Shown: positions 8,130 to 16,191 of the stretch, in pieces | How positions within the stretch are numbered: position 1 is the first letter of the stretch | Layout of the letters: every line of letters starts with the position of its first letter | NCBI RefSeq assembly: GCF_009937955.1 | Contig: NZ_AP018439.1 | Span: 5,146,001-5,210,000 of the forward strand | From: Undibacterium sp. KW1 | GTDB taxonomy: Bacteria > Pseudomonadota > Gammaproteobacteria > Burkholderiales > Burkholderiaceae_D | Length of the DNA stretch: 64,000 bases | Direction: 5' to 3' | Notes under the pieces: generated by a model | What the model saw: the letters and a program-made list of their open reading frames with translations, nothing else | What the model was told of the DNA's origin: nothing | The model's database searches: none | Program-made: the position numbers and the translations under genes

Positions 8130-9305
8130 TTACTTCCTCGGGCATTGATTGCTGTAGGCGTCAGAATGTTCTTTTAGCGCAACGCTACTTTGCTTTACTT
8201 CAATGTTGCCAGCATTTTTTATCACGTCAAATATGTAGTAATTTTGGATGGGGAGATTATTGTTATTGAACTGAAAAGGACCTCTTACCGATTTAAACTC
8301 TTTGCCAGCGGCTCTTACGGCTTCTGAGAAAGCTTTTTTGTCTGAGGTGTTGCCGCCGAGCTTTTCCACCGCCAAATTTAAAATGCGTGCAGCATCAAAC
8401 GCAGTTGCGGCATATTCACTTGGAACACGTTTGTACTTCGCCTGGAACGCTGCGACGAATTTCTTGTTTTCAGGGTTGTCCAGGGCAGCATCCCACATGG
8501 CACCAAAGGTACTGCCAACTGCAAAGTCTCGCAATGCTGGCATTGTTGTGCCGTCTACTGTGAATACCGAGAACATCGGCACTTTACCCAATAAGCCAGC
8601 CTGGCTGAATTGTTTTACAAAATTGACACCCATACCGCCTGGATAGAAGACAAACACAGCATCTGGCTTTGCAGACTGAATTTGGGCAATTTCGGCAGAG
8701 TAGTCAGTTTGACCGACTTGCGTGTAGAGTTCCTCCGCGACGCCGCCTTTATAGAATCGCTTGAACCCCGTCAGCATATCTTTGCCGGCCTGATAGTTGG
8801 GAGCCAGGATGAATACTTTTTTGTAGCCTTTGGATTTTACATATTGACCGACTGCTTCAGCAGAACTGTCATTTTGCCATGCCACTGAGAACACGTTTGC
8901 CGCGCATGAGATACCAGCGACTGGGGACGGGCCGGCGTTTGTTCCAATAGCTACCGTTCCCGAGTCTACGATAGTCTTGAATCCGGCCATGAAGACGTTA
9001 GAAAACCCCAGGCCGACAATTGCGTCAACCTTATCCTTTTCGATAAATTTACGAATGATCTGCGCACCTATCTCCGGTTTTAGTTGATCGTCTTCTTTAA
9101 ACAGGGTTACTGTGCGGCCGCCCAAACGACCAGTATATTGCTCGACTGCCAGGTTAAAACCATCCAATTGATCTTGCCCGACCATTGCCTGACTTCCTGA
9201 TAGTGGCGCTGAAAAGCCAATCTTTATTTCATTGGCGCTGTGGGCTGATGATGCGAAAGCTAGAGTGAAGGCTATTGTTGAGCTTATTTTTTTTAAGTTT
9301 TTCAT
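8130..9305 (-). CDS. Periplasmic substrate-binding protein of the LIV-type importer
   Basis: This type-I periplasmic binding protein has 391 residues from the chosen start. A Sec signal peptide (MKNLKKISSTIAFTLAFASSAHSA) precedes the family opening EIKIGFSAPLSGSQAMVGQD. The ATG at 9305 was chosen over an upstream in-frame start because CAGGAGA lies at good spacing before it and the signal peptide begins there. The protein ends with a small polar tail containing one Cys. It is the first transport gene after the ferredoxin gene (64-base gap) and would capture the pathway substrate in the periplasm. Several betaproteobacterial relatives sit in aromatic-degradation clusters, so an aromatic ligand is likely but not shown. 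Confidence 0.88.
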   Translation of the reverse strand: MKNLKKISSTIAFTLAFASSAHSANEIKIGFSAPLSGSQAMVGQDQLDGFNLAVEQYTGRLGGRTVTLFKEDDQLKPEIGAQIIRKFIEKDKVDAIVGLGFSNVFMAGFKTIVDSGTVAIGTNAGPSPVAGISCAANVFSVAWQNDSSAEAVGQYVKSKGYKKVFILAPNYQAGKDMLTGFKRFYKGGVAEELYTQVGQTDYSAEIAQIQSAKPDAVFVFYPGGMGVNFVKQFSQAGLLGKVPMFSVFTVDGTTMPALRDFAVGSTFGAMWDAALDNPENKKFVAAFQAKYKRVPSEYAATAFDAARILNLAVEKLGGNTSDKKAFSEAVRAAGKEFKSVRGPFQFNNNNLPIQNYYIFDVIKNAGNIEVKQSSVALKEHSDAYSNQCPRK

Positions 9306-9369
9306 TTTGTCTCCTGATGTTTTTTGGTGCCTGCTTTTGTTCAAACGCAAGCGTTAACTGGGGTGCTAT

Positions 9370-9681
9370 TTAAATTTCTATGAAAACCTTTCCTGCCTCA
9401 ATCTTCACAGGGTAGGTGCGAAGGTCCTGAGTGAGAGGGGCGCACATAGCCTTGCCATTGCGAATGTCGAATTTTCCCTGATGCAGTGGGCATTCGATTT
9501 CATGCCCTTCCAGGAAGCCATCACACAAGCGCGCATGTCCATGGGTGCAAATGTTGTCAGTTGCGTAGACGTTTCCGTCAAAGCTATAAATAGCTAAATC
9601 CTTGCCTTCCAAAGCGACGCCAATAACATCATCTTGTGGAAGATCATCGACTGCAATTGCCTGGATCCAGTGCTGATTCAT
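9370..9681 (-). CDS. nagAb: Rieske ferredoxin of salicylate 5-hydroxylase
   Basis: This small cytoplasmic [2Fe-2S] protein (103 residues) would pass electrons from the NagAa reductase to the oxygenase. The Rieske motifs are complete: C45-T-H47 and C64-P-L-H67, with the usual 16-residue spacing between them. The N-terminus ([19 protein letters not shown]) resembles ferredoxins of naphthalene-type dioxygenase systems. It sits 7 bases after the small oxygenase subunit gene. In Ralstonia sp. U2 the same ferredoxin serves both naphthalene dioxygenase and salicylate 5-hydroxylase. Here no naphthalene dioxygenase subunits are present, so the hydroxylase is the evident partner. Confidence 0.88.
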   Translation of the reverse strand: MNQHWIQAIAVDDLPQDDVIGVALEGKDLAIYSFDGNVYATDNICTHGHARLCDGFLEGHEIECPLHQGKFDIRNGKAMCAPLTQDLRTYPVKIEAGKVFIEI

Positions 9682-9688
9682 GAGTACC

Positions 9689-10162
9689 TCAAATTGGATA
9701 AATAAGTGAATTCGGAATCATTTCTGAGTCATAAATACATAGCTTTGACTCGAACTTCATTCCTTCAGGAGTAAGACGTACTTTATCCAGGTATTTGCCA
9801 GCGTTAAATACGGTGGTTTCCTGGTTAAGTTTGGTTCTGAATACGGCATAGTTCGTTTCGACAGTAATCAGACCGCCTTCGCAGTTCTTTACCAATGGAA
9901 TGCCGGTAATATTGCGTTGATAATAGGGATCATGAAATATGGTCTCTTCGATACCGTAGACACGATCCAGCAACATTTTCTTGCTGATGAACGATAGTGT
10001 GGCAAGAGGGAAGTTTCGCTCAAAATTCTCACGGGGCTGTATCATGTACGTACATGTATCAGTAAAAAAATCCGGCCATTTCTTCCATTCTGCATTGCTG
10101 ACCACGGAGGCGTAGTTCGCATGCAGTTGGCATAGGTCGAAGTATGTTTTTTGATCAATCAT
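9689..10162 (-). CDS. nagH: Salicylate 5-hydroxylase, small (beta) subunit
   Basis: This 157-residue subunit belongs to the cystatin-like/SnoaL-fold beta subunits of ring-hydroxylating oxygenases. These pack with the catalytic alpha subunits and carry no cofactor. The family pattern shows in the N-terminal [20 protein letters not shown] segment, the central [12 protein letters not shown] strand and the C-terminal [20 protein letters not shown]. Its start is one base after the stop of the large-subunit gene, so translation is surely coupled. The length is close to the 161 residues known for NagH of Ralstonia U2. The substrate call rests on the whole cluster rather than on this subunit. Confidence 0.85.
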   Translation of the reverse strand: MIDQKTYFDLCQLHANYASVVSNAEWKKWPDFFTDTCTYMIQPRENFERNFPLATLSFISKKMLLDRVYGIEETIFHDPYYQRNITGIPLVKNCEGGLITVETNYAVFRTKLNQETTVFNAGKYLDKVRLTPEGMKFESKLCIYDSEMIPNSLIYPI

Positions 10163-10163
10163 G

Positions 10164-11441
10164 TTAACGCCCCATCACTTTCCGCCAATAGTTGTACATG
10201 CCGCGAATCAATGTCTCGGTCACCATATGCTCAGTGTCCTGGATGTGTATGCCATCCAATTCAGCAAGCGTATGATGGTTGGGTTTCTGTTCGAATCCGC
10301 ATTGTGAAAACTCGATTACTTCACCGTCATCTGCCGATACAAAGCCCGCTGGACCGAACAGATTTGCCTGTATCAAACGTCGCCCTGTCATTTCTTCGGT
10401 ATCATCTGCAAAGCCAAAATGAGTCCAGATAAAGTCAAATGAACCCGTGCCATTCGGCTGAATGTGGCGGGTGGATACGCTGTTGACCTGCTGTTGGAAA
10501 ATAACACTTGGAAACACCGTCATCATTACCGCCGTTGGGCCGTTCCACCAATCTTCCTTGACAATATCAAGAAGACGCTGGTCGTTGATTTGCATGTTCT
10601 CTTTAAAGCTGCTTACACCAGCAGTGACTTCGGTTTTGCTGCCACCGGTGCCACGGGTCGAGATCATCGCGGCATGACGGAATTGATCATCCATGCGCAA
10701 CTGCGATTTGTTGTCTGCGCGCCAGAGACCATAGGTGACAAACCAGGTATGAAGCAAACCAGGATGGTAGGGATCCTTGATATTTTCTTGCATCAGCTTC
10801 CAGTTGCCAGGTATGCGCTGACGGTTATAGCCCAGGATTTTGAGCTGGCGTCCATTGAACAGACGATCAAAATACGTCAGCATTTGCGGCCCCAGAAATT
10901 CTTCCAAGGGCTCTATGTCCAGATCGAAAGAGGCAAACACCACGCCTCCACGGGTAGCGACCTTCAACTTAGTCAAACCGTTATCCTCGGTTTTAAAGCT
11001 GGCTGGCATCCCGCCATTGATTTTTCCATCTTGTTTGACGCCGCGACGAAATGGAACTCCTTGCAGGTCACCGTTGAGTTTATAACTCCACTGGTGGTAA
11101 GGGCAAACCAGCTCTTTTTTATTGCCGTGACGCACTCGGCAAAATTGCATGCCCCGGTGGGCACAAACATTTTCAACAACGCTAATGGCACCGTCGGCAT
11201 CGCGTGTCATGACGACCGATCTTTCGCCAACAACTGTGCGTTTAAAATCGCCAAAATTGGGGATTTCAGCTTCAAGTCCGACGTAACACCAATGCTTGTT
11301 GTAGAAAAACCGTTCCAGCTCCTTCTTGTAGATGGATTCGTCGGTGTAGGCCCAGAATGGAATCCGGCTTGACCCGTCTCCTTCCCATTTAGGATCGCTT
11401 GGAAAAATAGTTTTTGAATCATCCGTTTTTGAATCATTCAT
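10164..11441 (-). CDS. nagG: Salicylate 5-hydroxylase, large (alpha) subunit
   Basis: This catalytic subunit would hydroxylate salicylate to gentisate with O2 and electrons from NagAa/NagAb. The Rieske centre ligands are visible at C93-x-H95 and C113-x2-H116. The mononuclear iron site is in QENIKDPYHPGLLH, with H226, H231 and the bridging D223; a further acidic ligand is expected near the C-terminus. At 425 residues it matches the 423 of Ralstonia U2 NagG. It starts 30 bases after the fumarylpyruvate hydrolase stop. Related enzymes act on anthranilate or other benzoates, but gentisate dioxygenase next door and the NahR-like regulator support salicylate. Confidence 0.87.
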   Translation of the reverse strand: MNDSKTDDSKTIFPSDPKWEGDGSSRIPFWAYTDESIYKKELERFFYNKHWCYVGLEAEIPNFGDFKRTVVGERSVVMTRDADGAISVVENVCAHRGMQFCRVRHGNKKELVCPYHQWSYKLNGDLQGVPFRRGVKQDGKINGGMPASFKTEDNGLTKLKVATRGGVVFASFDLDIEPLEEFLGPQMLTYFDRLFNGRQLKILGYNRQRIPGNWKLMQENIKDPYHPGLLHTWFVTYGLWRADNKSQLRMDDQFRHAAMISTRGTGGSKTEVTAGVSSFKENMQINDQRLLDIVKEDWWNGPTAVMMTVFPSVIFQQQVNSVSTRHIQPNGTGSFDFIWTHFGFADDTEEMTGRRLIQANLFGPAGFVSADDGEVIEFSQCGFEQKPNHHTLAELDGIHIQDTEHMVTETLIRGMYNYWRKVMGR

Positions 11442-11471
11442 ATCTCGCTCCCTTTTTTTGATTCATGGCTA

Positions 11472-12170
11472 TCAGGCTGCAACGCGAACTGTAATTGTGC
11501 CCAGGCCATCTATTGATCCGACCATCACATCGCCAGCTACGACCGCATTGACGCCTTCTGGCGTTCCAGTCATGATGATGTCGCCAGGTTCCAATTCTTC
11601 GAACTGCGAAAGATAGGCAATACTTTCCTCAACAGACCAAATCAATTCCTTTACGTCGGAGGATTGCTTGGTCACACCATTGACAGTTAAGCTGATTGCT
11701 CCGGTTGCGATGTGGCCCACTTCTTCTATCCGGTGGACAGGACCGATTGGTGCAGAGCCGGAAAAGGATTTTCCAAATTCCCAAGGCCGTCCTTTTTCTC
11801 TCGCATCCAATTGCAGGTCGCGGCGCGTCATGTCCAGCCCAACGGCATAACCGTATACATGTTGCAGCGCGTCTTCTTTTGAAATGTTTGATCCGCCACG
11901 TCCAATCGCGACCACCATCTCAATTTCATGATGAAAATTGTTGGTCATGCCTGGATAAGGAATGCTGGATTCTGTATTTTTCACTTTGACTGCAGCACAT
12001 GCTGGTTTCATGAAGAAAAATGGTGGATCACGTTCTGGGTCTTTCCCCATTTCTCTTGCGTGGGCAGCATAGTTTCTTCCGACGCAAAAAATGCGATTGA
12101 CGGGAAATTCATCTGTTGTGCCTGCCACTTCCAGACTGTATATGGGAGCTGTATTGACGACGTATTTCAT
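11472..12170 (-). CDS. nagK: Fumarylpyruvate hydrolase (FAH family)
   Basis: This enzyme would split fumarylpyruvate into fumarate and pyruvate, ending the gentisate pathway. The fumarylacetoacetate hydrolase fold shows in FCVGRNYAAHAREMG (near residue 28), the metal-binding region HHEIEMVVAIGRGG and the later GLDMTRRDLQ and MTGTPEGV segments. I place the start at the ATG at 12170 (232 residues). AGGA lies just upstream, and this start leaves a 13-base gap after the gentisate dioxygenase stop. An in-frame start further upstream would overlap that gene by about 170 bases and add sequence foreign to the family. Confidence 0.88.
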   Translation of the reverse strand: MKYVVNTAPIYSLEVAGTTDEFPVNRIFCVGRNYAAHAREMGKDPERDPPFFFMKPACAAVKVKNTESSIPYPGMTNNFHHEIEMVVAIGRGGSNISKEDALQHVYGYAVGLDMTRRDLQLDAREKGRPWEFGKSFSGSAPIGPVHRIEEVGHIATGAISLTVNGVTKQSSDVKELIWSVEESIAYLSQFEELEPGDIIMTGTPEGVNAVVAGDVMVGSIDGLGTITVRVAA

Positions 12171-12183
12171 CTTCTTTTTCCTA

Positions 12184-13251
12184 TTAGTTATTTTGGATTC
12201 GTTCTTCTCGCCAAATTCCCAGCGCTTGCTGAACAGGCCTGTCGGAATAACTGAACAGGATGCAGTTACTGGTAGCATGCAGACTGAGTTTGTTCCAAGA
12301 GGGAACGACGAATACGTCGTTTTGCGAGAAGTGAAATGGTTTGTTGTCAATCGTCACTGTTCCTTCACCTTCCAGGCAGACGTAGACAGTTGCATCCGTG
12401 CAGCGATACGGATGGCTCTTAAAATCTTGTGGTAGGTATTGTGCGAAAGCAGCAATCGTTGGCATTGGAGATGCACCTGTAGCTGGATTCACAAAACGCA
12501 GCTTGTGCCCGTGATGTTTATCAGTTTCTCCTTGAGACACTGTCAACAGCGACTGGCGTGTTTGGGTAAATGGATAAACAAAGACCTTGGTAGGCTGATT
12601 GCATGTCTGGTAAAAATCTACTGGCAGCATATTGCTACCGTAACGCGCCAATGCGTCTCCTTCTGGTCGGCTGACTTGCTGAGATCGTTCCTGACTATGT
12701 TCAGCAAAGCCTGCATCAAAGAATCTGACCAGGGGAATATCCAGCCCATCCAGCCAAATCACTGGGTCATTACCCAGATTGCCATGGTCATGCCAAGTCC
12801 AGGAAGGTGTAATGATGAAATCACCTCTCTGCATGGTAGTGCGTTCGCCATCAACTGCCGTGTAGGCACCTTCGCCGTCCAGCACCAGTCTGAGAGCAGA
12901 CTGGGTATGACGATGTGCCGGAGCTACTTCGCCGGGCATAATCAGCTGTAGGCCAGCATACAAGCTTTGTGTGATGGATGAATTCCCGCGAAGTGCCGGG
13001 TTTTCCAGAATAAGCACACGGCGTTCTGCCTCTTCTGCGGTAATAAGCTTGCCTGCTTTCAGTACATGATCACGTACTTCGCTGTATTTCCATAAAGTGG
13101 CAGCTACGACAGGTGCAGGTTCTTTGGGAACCAGGCGGCCTAATACTTCCCATAGGGGTGTCATGCTGTATTTGTTGATGTGCTGGTAGTATCTTTGACG
13201 TTCTTCGTGAACATCATTCGTTAGTTCTTTGTTCATAGGGTCGTTACTCAC
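12184..13251 (-). CDS. nagI: Gentisate 1,2-dioxygenase
   Basis: This ring-cleaving iron(II) enzyme converts gentisate to maleylpyruvate. It is a 355-residue bicupin. The first cupin shows the metal-binding pattern PAHRHTQSALRLVLDGEGAY followed by GDFIITPSWTWHDHGN, matching known gentisate dioxygenases. The second cupin lies in the C-terminal third (ATVYVCLEGEGTVTID ... NDVFVVPSWNKLSLHA). The frame opens with GTG at 13249-13251, directly after the NagAa stop; an ATG five codons later (13236) is the alternative start. It sits between the hydroxylase reductase and the downstream hydrolase, as in nag-type clusters. Confidence 0.92.
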   Translation of the reverse strand: MSNDPMNKELTNDVHEERQRYYQHINKYSMTPLWEVLGRLVPKEPAPVVAATLWKYSEVRDHVLKAGKLITAEEAERRVLILENPALRGNSSITQSLYAGLQLIMPGEVAPAHRHTQSALRLVLDGEGAYTAVDGERTTMQRGDFIITPSWTWHDHGNLGNDPVIWLDGLDIPLVRFFDAGFAEHSQERSQQVSRPEGDALARYGSNMLPVDFYQTCNQPTKVFVYPFTQTRQSLLTVSQGETDKHHGHKLRFVNPATGASPMPTIAAFAQYLPQDFKSHPYRCTDATVYVCLEGEGTVTIDNKPFHFSQNDVFVVPSWNKLSLHATSNCILFSYSDRPVQQALGIWREERIQNN

Positions 13252-14238
13252 TTAATTCGCACTGGCATAAAATGCATCTGCATAAACATGTTCATTCGCA
13301 ATACCTTTTCTCTTCACTATCAATTTCGCTGCATCAACCATAGGCGGAGCGCCGCAAAGATAAGCACGCCATCCTGTTAAATCTCTCCAATCCTGTTCAA
13401 CGGCATCCGTCACCAGTCCGATGCGATATTTGGAATCGGCTTCGTTGGTTGAGACGATGACGTGTATGTGTAAATTTGGATTCTGCAGTGCTATGGATTC
13501 GAGCCATGCCAGACCGTATATATCTGCTGATGAACGAGCACCAAAGTACAGATGAATTGGATTATTGAGTCCGGCGGAGGTGGCGCCGCGAACGATAGCC
13601 AGTACGGGCGCAAGCCCTGTGCCGCCGGCTATGCAAAGTATTGGACCGGTATGTTTTTTACGTAAATAGGCAGTCCCCATGGGGCCTGAGATGCGAATCG
13701 CATCGCCGACCTTGAGCTCGTTGAAGACGTAGCTGGTAACACGACCATGCGGCACTGCACGGATATGAAATTCGAGTATGTCATCGTCAGGCAGGCAGGC
13801 CATTGAGTAAGGGCGTATATGTTCTGCAGTGAACTGCAGCGTCGCATATTGACCAGGTGAAAATGAGAGCTGCTTGGGAGATTTCACGACGAGTCGTTTG
13901 ATGTCGTGAGTTAAATTTTCCAGGGAAACCACGGTCCCTTTAATTATTTTGGCAGGGTGATGAACGATCTCATCAGGTTCAGGGATTTCGATTACACAGT
14001 TTTCTGTCAGCACACTCATGCATGCCAATACATGATTATCGTCATCTGGATTGGTGATTTTTGCATCTCTTCCAGACTCGAGTACTTTGCCTTCCAATAT
14101 ACGGCACCGGCAAGTTCCGCATCTTCCTGATTTGCAACTATAAGAGATTGGAATACCGTTCGCTTCCAGCACCCCCAGCAGATTTTGTCCAGGCTGAACG
14201 CTAAGCGCGCGCCCCAGGGGTTGCACAACGAGTTCCAT
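13252..14238 (-). CDS. nagAa: Ferredoxin reductase of salicylate 5-hydroxylase
   Basis: This 328-residue reductase takes electrons from NAD(P)H through FAD and a plant-type [2Fe-2S] cluster to the Rieske ferredoxin. The N-terminal ferredoxin domain has C35, C40, C43 and the distal C73 as cluster ligands. The FAD-binding motif RPYSMA follows (SPGQYATLQF before it), then the NAD-binding GGTGLAPVLAIVRGA. The order ferredoxin-FAD-NAD is that of NagAa and NahAa (328 residues in known examples). It is the promoter-proximal gene of the leftward catabolic operon and faces the divergent LysR gene across a 117-base intergenic region. Confidence 0.92.
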   Translation of the reverse strand: MELVVQPLGRALSVQPGQNLLGVLEANGIPISYSCKSGRCGTCRCRILEGKVLESGRDAKITNPDDDNHVLACMSVLTENCVIEIPEPDEIVHHPAKIIKGTVVSLENLTHDIKRLVVKSPKQLSFSPGQYATLQFTAEHIRPYSMACLPDDDILEFHIRAVPHGRVTSYVFNELKVGDAIRISGPMGTAYLRKKHTGPILCIAGGTGLAPVLAIVRGATSAGLNNPIHLYFGARSSADIYGLAWLESIALQNPNLHIHVIVSTNEADSKYRIGLVTDAVEQDWRDLTGWRAYLCGAPPMVDAAKLIVKRKGIANEHVYADAFYASAN

Positions 14239-14355
14239 TTTTTCTCCCTTTAGCTATTGCAATTGACTGGCTGGGGGAATTATAGAAATCCATGCTTTAT
14301 TAATATATAGTATTCTGTGAATTTTAATAATCACTAAAAATGATATTACTTAACT
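14239..14355. promoter_or_regulatory. Divergent promoter region nagAa / LysR regulator
   Basis: This A+T-rich 117-base gap separates the catabolic operon from its likely regulator. A LysR-type dyad, ATTC-N3-GAAT, lies at 14312-14322. Leftward TATATT/TACTAT sequences next to it could serve as -10 elements for nagAa. The dyad overlaps what would be the promoter region of both genes, as is usual for NahR/NagR systems. It is only a partial match to the published NahR site, so this is a candidate operator. Confidence 0.5.
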
Positions 14356-15261
14356 ATGGAACTCAAGGACATTGACCTCAACCTGCTAGTCGTCTTTAAT
14401 CAATTGTTGATAGACAAGCGCGTTTCTATCGTTGCAGAAAAGCTTGGTCAGACACAGCCGGCAATCAGTAATGCGCTCAACCGGCTCAGGCGTCTATTGG
14501 GGGATGAGTTGTTCCTTCGAACTTCAAAGGGGATGGAGCCAACCTCGTTGTCGGTACAGTTGGCTGAACCTATTGCGTATGCATTGAGTGCTATTCACAG
14601 TACCTTGAACCAGCAAACACTATTTGATCCAAAAAGTAGCTCAAGAACTTTTAGGATAGGGATGACGGATATTGGCGAAATATATTTCCTACCTAAATTA
14701 ATGAATGCGCTATCCGGGATTGCACCTCATGTTTCAATCAGTACGGTTCGTAACACCGCGGTTAATCTTAGAGATGAAATGGAAGCAGGGAATGTTGATC
14801 TGGCTGTTGGCTTATTACCTCAGTTGAAGGCTGGCTTTTTTCAGCATCGCCTCTTCGAGCAAAAATACGTTTGTATGTTGCGCCGTGGCCATGCTCTGGA
14901 TAAGAAAAAAATTTCAATCGAGGAATTTTCCAATGCTGAGCATGTTGTTGTTATCTCGGCCGGAACCGGGCACGCAAAATTGGATGAATCTATAGAAAGA
15001 AAAGGCGTCAAGAGGAACATTAAATTAACTGTCCCTCATTTCGTCGCAGTCGGACATATTCTGTCTACAACCAATATGTTGGCAACTGTCCCCGAGCGCT
15101 ATGCCAGAGAATGCCTGGCACCGTTTAACCTTCGTTACATGGATCATCCAATACCACTTCCGGAGACAGGAATCAATTTATTCTGGCATGCCAAATTTCA
15201 TAAGGAGCCAGGCAATCAATGGATGCGACGGTTGATATTCGACATTTTTTCGGATTCGTAA
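14356..15261 (+). CDS. nagR: NahR/NagR-like LysR activator of salicylate catabolism
   Basis: This 301-residue LysR-type regulator has an N-terminal winged helix-turn-helix (residues 1-65) and a C-terminal effector domain. It shares many blocks with NahR of Pseudomonas as I know that protein: LNLLVVFNQLL, FLRTSKGMEPT, GMTDIGE-YF, VDLAVGLLPQL, RYVCMLRRGH-like, and the C-terminal INLFWHAKFHKEPGNQWMRRL. NahR and NagR activate their operons when salicylate binds. The divergent position next to nagAa supports the same job here. It is noticeably A+T-rich compared with the nar region. Confidence in function is high for the subfamily but the effector is inferred. Confidence 0.87.
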   Translation: MELKDIDLNLLVVFNQLLIDKRVSIVAEKLGQTQPAISNALNRLRRLLGDELFLRTSKGMEPTSLSVQLAEPIAYALSAIHSTLNQQTLFDPKSSSRTFRIGMTDIGEIYFLPKLMNALSGIAPHVSISTVRNTAVNLRDEMEAGNVDLAVGLLPQLKAGFFQHRLFEQKYVCMLRRGHALDKKKISIEEFSNAEHVVVISAGTGHAKLDESIERKGVKRNIKLTVPHFVAVGHILSTTNMLATVPERYARECLAPFNLRYMDHPIPLPETGINLFWHAKFHKEPGNQWMRRLIFDIFSDS

Positions 15262-15458
15262 CAATGCGTAGTAAATTGACAAAAGGAACCACACATTGAA
15301 GTGAATGTGCCGTTTGTTGGCTGATCATGGCGATTGACTTGATTGCCCACTATTGACAGTGTTGCTAAAAGAGGAGAACAATGAAGCGTTGCACTTGAAA
15401 GATCCTATAATCATTGTTGAATTCTTTAACCTGTTTAAATTTGCAAGGAGGTCATACC

Positions 15459-15923
15459 ATGTGCTTTTTTATAAAACATATGTTTGCCGTTGTTGCTTTT
15501 TTTGTGATGTTACCTGTTGCTTACGCTGCTGGCGAGTCTGGGACTAAAGAAGAGGCGATTGCCTTTGTAAAAAAAGCTGTTGCGTTTGCCCAGAAGAATG
15601 GGAAAGAAAAAGCGATTGCCGAGTTCAATAAACCACAAGGACAATTCATCGACAGGGACTTGTATATCGGTGCTCTTGATTTCAACGGCGTTATGCTGGC
15701 TAACGGAGCCAATACTAAGTTGGTAGGCAAGCCATTAATTGATATTAAGGATACGAACGGCAAATTTTTTGTTCGCGAAGAAATAGATGTGGCTAAAAAC
15801 AAGGGTAGTGGGTGGGTGGAATTTCAGTGGATAAACCCGTTAAGTAAATCCTTGGAGCGTCGGTCTGTTTACCTGGAACGTGTCGACGATTACATTATTT
15901 TGAGTGGGGTTTTTAGTAAATGA
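15459..15923 (+). CDS. Secreted single-Cache-domain protein
   Basis: This is a 154-residue protein with a Sec signal peptide (residues 1-20, cleavage expected near AYA-AG). The start at 15459 is fixed by a perfect AAGGAGG seven bases upstream; an in-frame start further upstream is less likely. The mature part, with ALDFNGVMLANG, GKPLIDIKDTNGKFFVREEID and the final GSGWVEFQWINP, looks like the small-molecule-binding Cache domain found in chemoreceptors and kinases. Here it stands alone with no membrane or signalling domain. It may bind a ligand in the periplasm. It follows the NagR-like gene by about 200 bases, and a link to aromatic sensing is speculative. Confidence 0.7.
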   Translation: MCFFIKHMFAVVAFFVMLPVAYAAGESGTKEEAIAFVKKAVAFAQKNGKEKAIAEFNKPQGQFIDRDLYIGALDFNGVMLANGANTKLVGKPLIDIKDTNGKFFVREEIDVAKNKGSGWVEFQWINPLSKSLERRSVYLERVDDYIILSGVFSK

Positions 15924-16130
15924 AAACGTATAATTGAAAGTGCTATCTGTTTATTAAGCCAGTAAGTATCAGTATCGGACTCTTAAACCTCACCATTTTT
16001 AAAACAGGGCTGTGCAATTGCAAGTTACTTGCTGGTTCGCGCGGGAAAGGTATCTGCACGGATAAATGCAATAACTCCCCCGCATCATCACTATGCTGCA
16101 GAGCAATGATGCGCTGAATGCTCCAGACAA

Positions 16131-16161
16131 CAAAATGGCTGCCGTACAGGCAGCCATTTTG
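16131..16161. terminator. Bidirectional terminator hairpin
   Basis: CAAAATGGCTGCC (16131-16143) and GGCAGCCATTTTG (16149-16161) form a perfect 13-bp stem with a 5-nt loop. It lies between the converging Cache-protein and multicopper-oxidase genes. The A-rich base on one side and T-rich base on the other fit termination in both directions. Confidence 0.75.
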
Positions 16162-16191
16162 AGAGTGCAAGATGTGCAATATTACAGTCTG

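Noticed and set aside
12171..12350. Longer fumarylpyruvate hydrolase N-terminus
   Set aside because: It would overlap the gentisate dioxygenase gene by about 170 bases and does not look like the family. ATG 12170 has a good site.
14239..14355. Full NahR consensus site
   Set aside because: Only a short ATTC-N3-GAAT dyad and partial similarity are seen, not the complete published consensus, so I list it only as a candidate.
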